Assembly: GCA_900542965.1 (NCBI GenBank)
Contig: UQPY01000018.1
Span: forward strand, 1-35,341
From: an uncultured Collinsella sp.
GTDB lineage: Bacteria > Actinomycetota > Coriobacteriia > Coriobacteriales > Coriobacteriaceae
Direction: 5' to 3'
Length of the DNA: 35,341 bases
Shown here: piece after piece, positions 31,891 to 35,341 of the stretch
How positions within the stretch are numbered: the stretch's first letter is position 1
Layout: each line of letters begins with the position of its first letter
Notes under the pieces: generated by a model
What the model was told of the DNA's origin: nothing
The model's input: only the letters and a program-made list of their open reading frames with translations
The model's database searches: none
Made by a program: the position numbers and the translations under genes

Positions 31891-31960
31891 ATATAGCAAG
31901 ATATAGCAAAGTATAGCAAGATATAGCAAAGTATAGTGAGATATAGCAACGTATAGCGCT
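31891..31960. repeat. Seven-unit 10-bp tandem repeat in the ATPase promoter
   Basis: On the + strand every 10 bases begin with [A/G]TATAG; five of the seven units continue with CAA. The units alternate A and G at the first base (apart from the first two), giving a 20-bp super-period. On the minus strand each unit reads roughly GCTATA. One unit occurs per helical turn, ending 20 bases before the start codon. Confidence 0.85.
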
Positions 31961-31983
31961 GCTCGCGGGTTCTTGCGGTGGCG

Positions 31984-32664
31984 CTATTTTCCAAAGGCCA
32001 CGCGGATAAAGCGCTGGGCGAAGAGCTTATTGGCGACGTTGATGACATGGCCCAGGAACAGTGCCGAGATGGCGGTCGTGACGCCAAAGCCGCCCAGGTT
32101 GTGCATAAAGACCAGCGACAGCGCGAGCGAGGCGGCGACGTGCGAGCAATCGAATACGACCTTCACATCGCCAAAGCGGCATTTGAGCTTTTCGGCAATG
32201 ACCTGTACCAAGCCGTCGGGTGCGTTGGGAACGACGCCCATATTGACGACGAGGCTTACGCCAAACGCGGTGATGGCAAGCGAGAGCAGCATGGTTACGA
32301 CCTGTGCCGGCAGCGCGGTGGGGTGCAGAGGGTTAACGTTCATAAAGAAATCGGTAAAGCCGCCGATCAGCGTTGAGAAAAAGAGCTCGAGCAAAATGCG
32401 CGGCTGAAACTCGCGGCGCAAGATGGCTGCCTGTGCGGCAATGTAGGCGACATAGGTCGCGGTAATCCAAAAGCCGAGCGTCTTGCCGGTGAGCATGGAC
32501 AGCGTCGTGGCAAAACAGGTAAGCGCTGCCACGCCTAGGCCCGACGCAGTCTGGATGCTCATGCCGAGGGCGAGCGTCGCGACGCCTGCTAAATACATCA
32601 ACATCCTGATGACGGTATGGCACCAATTGATCTTCTCGCCATTCATAATGATGAGCGGTCGCAT
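31984..32664 (-). CDS. YczE/YyaS-like integral membrane protein
   Basis: The 226-residue protein has about five to six hydrophobic helices, with GMSIQTASGLGVAALTCF near residue 30, FGVSLVVNMGVVPNAPDGLVQ near 135, and a late FLGHVIN. The repeated small-residue/Gly-rich N-terminal helix and the PNAPDGL loop resemble the YczE/YyaS (DUF6198) family of uncharacterised membrane proteins. The start at 32664 (MRPLIIMNGEK) has AAAGGACG ahead; an upstream in-frame start at 32715 lacks a site and would lie in the structured leader. It is divergent from the HIT gene and shares its control region. The transported substrate or role is unknown. Confidence 0.72.
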   Translation of the reverse strand: MRPLIIMNGEKINWCHTVIRMLMYLAGVATLALGMSIQTASGLGVAALTCFATTLSMLTGKTLGFWITATYVAYIAAQAAILRREFQPRILLELFFSTLIGGFTDFFMNVNPLHPTALPAQVVTMLLSLAITAFGVSLVVNMGVVPNAPDGLVQVIAEKLKCRFGDVKVVFDCSHVAASLALSLVFMHNLGGFGVTTAISALFLGHVINVANKLFAQRFIRVAFGK

Positions 32665-32698
32665 GCTGCTACCCGTCCTTTCGGTTGTGAAGAAAAGG

Positions 32699-32903
32699 CT
32701 GACCTGGGCCGGCAAAAGAGGGTTATCGGAGGCACTGCTGTAAAAGCAGAAAAGCCGGCCCCACGGTCAGTCGTCTAGGAAATGTCTCGCTGTGCCGGAA
32801 TGGGACTGAAGGGCCAACGAGACGGGAGGAAAGCAAATGACATAGCGTGGGCAATAGGATGCCAAGATGGTAGGGTGCGTCTTAGCATCCTATTGCCCAC
32901 GCT
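32699..32903 (-). other. Structured leader of the YczE-like gene
   Basis: Three strong stems follow one another in the ~240-base leader: a perfect 19-bp inverted repeat 32844-32862/32885-32903; GTCTCG/CGAGAC at 32784-32789/32818-32823; and CTGACC plus GGGCCGGC at 32699-32713 pairing with 32754-32770, which encloses a CTGCT/AGCAG hairpin. None is followed by a U-run. I do not recognise a known riboswitch class. Confidence 0.55.
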
Positions 32904-32906
32904 TAA

Positions 32907-32920
32907 CGAAATCGGTTTCG
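32907..32920. promoter_or_regulatory. Second-type LacI operator, CGAAATCGGTTTCG (YczE side)
   Basis: This 14-bp site is the exact reverse complement of 33033-33046. It lies just downstream of a minus-strand promoter candidate (TTTGCA 32958-32953, TATACT 32936-32931, spacer 16). Confidence 0.75.
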
Positions 32921-32974
32921 TTTGAGCCTTAGTATACGCACGGGATTCTATTTGCAAAGAGAAAAATAATAAAA

Positions 32975-32990
32975 AGGTGAACGTTCACCT
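32975..32990. promoter_or_regulatory. LacI-type operator AGGTGAACGTTCACCT between the divergent genes
   Basis: A perfect 16-bp palindrome identical to uxaC operator 1, located midway between the two CGAAACCGATTTCG sites. Confidence 0.82.
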
Positions 32991-33032
32991 AATCGCAACA
33001 ACTCGTTGGCTGTATTATGACAAGGACATACT

Positions 33033-33046
33033 CGAAACCGATTTCG
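33033..33046. promoter_or_regulatory. Second-type LacI operator, CGAAACCGATTTCG (HIT side)
   Basis: It follows a TATTAT -10 candidate (33013-33018) by 14 bases, mirroring the copy at 32907-32920 on the other promoter. Confidence 0.75.
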
Positions 33047-33154
33047 CAACGGTTAGAGAGTGCATTATACGTTCGTCGTAGATTGCCGGGCAGCTTGGTC
33101 GCGCCCGCCGGTCGCATTGCGGCGAACGCCTTCACCCGGATCGAAAGGATCACC

Positions 33155-33589
33155 ATGGAACAGCACACCGATTGCTCGTACTGCATGTGCGGGACCGACA
33201 ACACGCTCGTCGATGCCTTTGGCATCCCCATGCTCGACCTGCCCGCCAGCAAGCTCATCTTGTTTAAGGAGCAGAGCCACAAGGGCCGCGTGATCGTGGC
33301 CTCCAAGCAGCACGTCGATGACATTTCCTGCATGTCCGAGGAGGACGCTGCCGCCTTTATGGCCGATGTCCGCCACGTCGCCGCCGCGCTGCACAAGGCG
33401 TTCAACCCCGACAAGATCAACTTTGGTGCCTACGGCGACACCATGCATCACCTGCATGTGCATATCGTCCCCAAGTACAAGAGCGACCCGTTTGAGTTTG
33501 GCGACGTGTTTGCCATGAACCCCGGTCGCGTCACGCTCGAGCCGGCCCAATACGACGAGGTCGCCCAGGCAATCATCGACAGCCTGTAG
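33155..33589 (+). CDS. HIT-family nucleotide-binding hydrolase
   Basis: This 144-residue HIT protein carries the catalytic histidine triad in HLHVHIVP near residue 108, with the preceding INFGAYGD strand and KGRVIVASKQHVDD near 47 typical of the fold. Two close cysteines in CSYC near the N-terminus may bind zinc. HIT proteins hydrolyse nucleoside phosphoramidates or dinucleotide-type bonds; the specific substrate is not readable. ATG 33155 follows GAAAGGAT; the frame extends to 33017 without a better site. It sits 64 bases before the GntP permease, behind a promoter with two operator types, an unusual level of sugar-type control for a HIT protein. Confidence 0.88.
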   Translation: MEQHTDCSYCMCGTDNTLVDAFGIPMLDLPASKLILFKEQSHKGRVIVASKQHVDDISCMSEEDAAAFMADVRHVAAALHKAFNPDKINFGAYGDTMHHLHVHIVPKYKSDPFEFGDVFAMNPGRVTLEPAQYDEVAQAIIDSL

Positions 33590-33653
33590 GCGATCAAAAG
33601 CTGCTATTTCAATAGAAGCACTTGGCTTAATTGCCAGTTAAAGGAGCTTATCT

Positions 33654-34988
33654 ATGAATGCAGGAGTTGTTTCACTCCTTTGGGTGCTGGTGGGCGTAGT
33701 CCTGCTGGTCGCCATGATCGTTAAGTTTAAAATCAACAGCATCATTGCGCTTATTCTTTCCGCCATTTTTATCGCCCTTGCCGATGGCATCTCTGTGGGC
33801 GACCTTGTCACCACCATGGAAGATGGACTGGGCGGAACGCTTAAGTCGCTTGCGCTGATCATTATCTTTGGCGCGGCTATCGGAAAACTGATGACCGATT
33901 CGGGCGCCTCGCAGCAGATTGCCGACACTATCGTTGACAAGCTCGGTATTAAGCTGCTGCCTGTTGCACTGCTGATCATCGGCGTCATCTTTGGTATGAG
34001 CATGTTTTACGAGGTGGCGTTCCTTATCGTTACGCCGCTCGTTATCAGCATCGCCAAAGAGGCAGACATTCCCTATATGCGCCTGATTATCCCGGCTGTT
34101 TCTGGTACCACGATGGGCCATTCCCTTTTTCCGCCGCAGCCTGGTCCTATGGCACTGGTGAGTGCCTTTGGTGCCGAGGTCCCGCCGGTCTACATCTTTG
34201 GTCTGATCGTCACGATTCCGACGCTTATCTGCTCTGGCCTTTTGCTGTGCCATTTCATCCCCGGTCTCGATGATATGCCGCTTGGCAATGTTATGAAGCC
34301 GGCGGAGCGCAAGCCCGCAGACGAGCTTCCGCCGTTTTGGCTTTCCATTCTGGTGCCGCTGTTCCCGGCAATCATCATGATCGGGGCCTCGGTTATCAAG
34401 AACACGGTGGGCGAGGGTTGCTTTGCATACGATCTTGCCAGCTGCATCGGTAGCGCAGATATCACTATGCTCATCACGATGATTCTTGCCATGATTGCAT
34501 ATGGCTATACGCGTGGCATGGATGGCGGAGAGATTTCCAACTCTATGTCCGATGCCATCAAGGGCGTCGCGAACGTGCTGCTCGTTATCGGTGCCGGTGG
34601 CATCATGAAACAGGTCATCATCACGTCTGGCGTTGGCGCGACGCTTGCCGACATGGTGAGCCTCATGCCGGTGTCGCCGCTGATTTTGGCATGGGTGATC
34701 ACGGTGGTCCTGCGCCTGCTTACCGGCCAGGGCACCGTCTCGGCCATTACCGCCGCCGGCGTCGTGGCGCCTATGGTTGCGCAGTTTGGCATCAACCCGG
34801 TGCTTGCGGTACTGGTCTGTGCCTGCGCATCCAATACCATCACGCCTATGTATGACGGCGGATACCTGCTGTTCCAGCAGTCGTTTGGCCTGTCGATGAA
34901 GGATACCTATAAGACATGGGGCCTGTTGGAGCTCGTCAACTCCGTCGTCGGCCTCATCATGGTTCTCATTCTGAGCCTGTTTATCTAG
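33654..34988 (+). CDS. GntP-family gluconate/aldonate:H+ symporter
   Basis: This 444-residue membrane protein of the GntP family has about twelve hydrophobic helices. Family patterns include IIFGAAIGKLMTDSGASQQIA near residue 71, FGMSMFYEVAFLIVTPLV near 113, SGTTMGHSLFPPQPGPMALVS near 150, and LLTGQGTVSAITAAGVVAP near 360, followed by CASNTITPMYDGGYLLFQQ. ATG 33654 has AAAGGAG 9 bases ahead. GntP members move gluconate, fructuronate or related sugar acids, so a uronate/aldonate role fits the locus, and it may share the HIT promoter. Two hairpins follow the gene. Confidence 0.92.
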   Translation: MNAGVVSLLWVLVGVVLLVAMIVKFKINSIIALILSAIFIALADGISVGDLVTTMEDGLGGTLKSLALIIIFGAAIGKLMTDSGASQQIADTIVDKLGIKLLPVALLIIGVIFGMSMFYEVAFLIVTPLVISIAKEADIPYMRLIIPAVSGTTMGHSLFPPQPGPMALVSAFGAEVPPVYIFGLIVTIPTLICSGLLLCHFIPGLDDMPLGNVMKPAERKPADELPPFWLSILVPLFPAIIMIGASVIKNTVGEGCFAYDLASCIGSADITMLITMILAMIAYGYTRGMDGGEISNSMSDAIKGVANVLLVIGAGGIMKQVIITSGVGATLADMVSLMPVSPLILAWVITVVLRLLTGQGTVSAITAAGVVAPMVAQFGINPVLAVLVCACASNTITPMYDGGYLLFQQSFGLSMKDTYKTWGLLELVNSVVGLIMVLILSLFI

Positions 34989-34993
34989 GCGAG

Positions 34994-35017
34994 AAACGCA
35001 CAAGACAAGTGCGTTTT
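34994..35017 (+). terminator. Hairpin after the GntP gene, with a short T-tail
   Basis: AAACGCAC/GTGCGTTT (34994-35001 with 35009-35016) with one following T. It is a weaker terminator directly after the stop codon. Confidence 0.6.
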
Positions 35018-35024
35018 GCCTCAA

Positions 35025-35073
35025 GCCCGCGGACGGTTGCCTATCAAACTGTCCGCGGGCCTTTGCTTTTTTA
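35025..35073 (+). terminator. Rho-independent terminator downstream of the GntP gene
   Basis: GCCCGCGGACGGTT (35025-35038) pairs with AACTGTCCGCGGGC (35047-35060) with one G-U pair, followed by a T-rich tail. Confidence 0.85.
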
Positions 35074-35102
35074 TGCCAACGGCATGTCGCACCCATCCCC
35101 CT

Positions 35103-35177
35103 CATAAGTTGCGGTGAAATAGTTCCCCTTTTTGCTGCTGAAGGTCGTGAGCAGGAACTATTCCACCGCAACTTATG
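35103..35177. repeat. Palindromic intergenic element, copy 4
   Basis: Arms CATAAGTTGCGGTGAAATAG (from 35103) and 35154-35177 match at 23 of 24 positions. The arm interior differs from copies 1-3 (AGTTCC instead of CGGACT) but pairs with itself, so changes on both arms have kept the stem. Confidence 0.8.
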
Positions 35178-35244
35178 GGGGCGCGGCGTTGCGATAGTAT
35201 TACGTGTTGGTATTCGACTAACCGAGGACTTATCCGAGGGCTTT

Positions 35245-35341
35245 ATGGAACAGCACCAGCATTATCAGAGCCTGCAAGACCAGGCATACAACGCATTGCG
35301 CTCCAAGATCATCTATGCCGAGCTCAAGCCCGGCACGCGCC
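35245..35341 (+). CDS. GntR-family regulator, N-terminal end (cut by window edge)
   Basis: The frame from ATG 35245 runs to the window end without a stop. The 32 visible residues, with QAYNALRSKIIYAELKPGTR, match the start of the GntR winged-helix domain of FadR-type regulators (compare the usual LRxxIxxGxLxPGxxL pattern). A short GAGGG site is 4-8 bases upstream. The effector domain and targets are outside the window. No link with the FCD remnant at 30353-30598 can be shown. Confidence 0.8.
   Translation, partial: MEQHQHYQSLQDQAYNALRSKIIYAELKPGTR

Noticed and set aside
31891..31960. Possible CRISPR-like array
   Set aside because: Units are 10 bp with no spacers and no cas genes are present; it is a simple tandem repeat.
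32331..32343. GGTTAACGTTCAT, similar to the LacI-type operator
   Set aside because: It is inside the coding region of the YczE-like gene, encodes the VNPLH region there, and has only half-site conservation. It is probably chance.

Overview
The window looks like chromosome from a high-G+C, anaerobic gut actinobacterium, most likely Coriobacteriia and Collinsella-like. This is inferred from base composition, gene style and content (pectin/uronate catabolism, KdpFABC, GntP permease, GH28/GH105 without secretion signals). No rRNA or tRNA is present to fix the taxonomy.

Positions 1-15534 form a pectin and galacturonate island on the + strand. It holds the C-terminal part of a LacI-type regulator, uxaC-uxaB-uxaA (galacturonate to KDG), a GPH/MFS sugar symporter, and an intracellular pectin-oligosaccharide set: GH28 galacturonidase, alpha/beta-hydrolase esterase, a pectin methylesterase fused to a second esterase, an SGNH esterase, GH105 unsaturated uronyl hydrolase and a TIM-barrel sugar isomerase. 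A second part lies at 28509-30192 on the - strand: an RpiB-type isomerase and an SDR dehydrogenase, proposed as DhuI/DhuD, which would turn the unsaturated uronate released by GH105 into KDG. The promoters are tied together by repeated copies of a LacI-type palindrome, GTGAACGTTCAC, upstream of uxaC, the symporter, GH105, dhuD and a HIT-protein gene. None of the enzymes shows a signal peptide, so the pathway appears to process imported oligomers. KDG kinase and KDPG aldolase are not in the window.

Positions 15631-25213 hold a stand-alone NfnL/GltD-type flavoprotein followed by a potassium-uptake locus: kdpFABC on + and kdpDE divergent on -. kdpD is broken by one base exactly at a correctly phased U-UUU-UUA heptamer, so it is either a lesion, a sequence error or a recoding site.

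Positions 25462-28434 hold an old-yellow-enzyme-type NADH:flavin oxidoreductase, then a toxin-antitoxin module bracketed by related repeats. Its antitoxin combines a RelB/DinJ-like N-terminus with an MNT nucleotidyltransferase, and its toxin is a HEPN (HepT-like) protein.

Positions 30353-35341 are mixed. They hold a truncated FCD-type regulator, an AAA ATPase behind a seven-unit 10-bp tandem repeat, a YczE-like membrane protein with a long structured leader, a divergent control region with two different LacI-type operators, a HIT protein, a GntP permease, and the start of a GntR regulator at the right edge. Four copies of a palindromic element with a TTGCGGTGAAATA arm sit between genes (16864, 25278, 29174, 35103).
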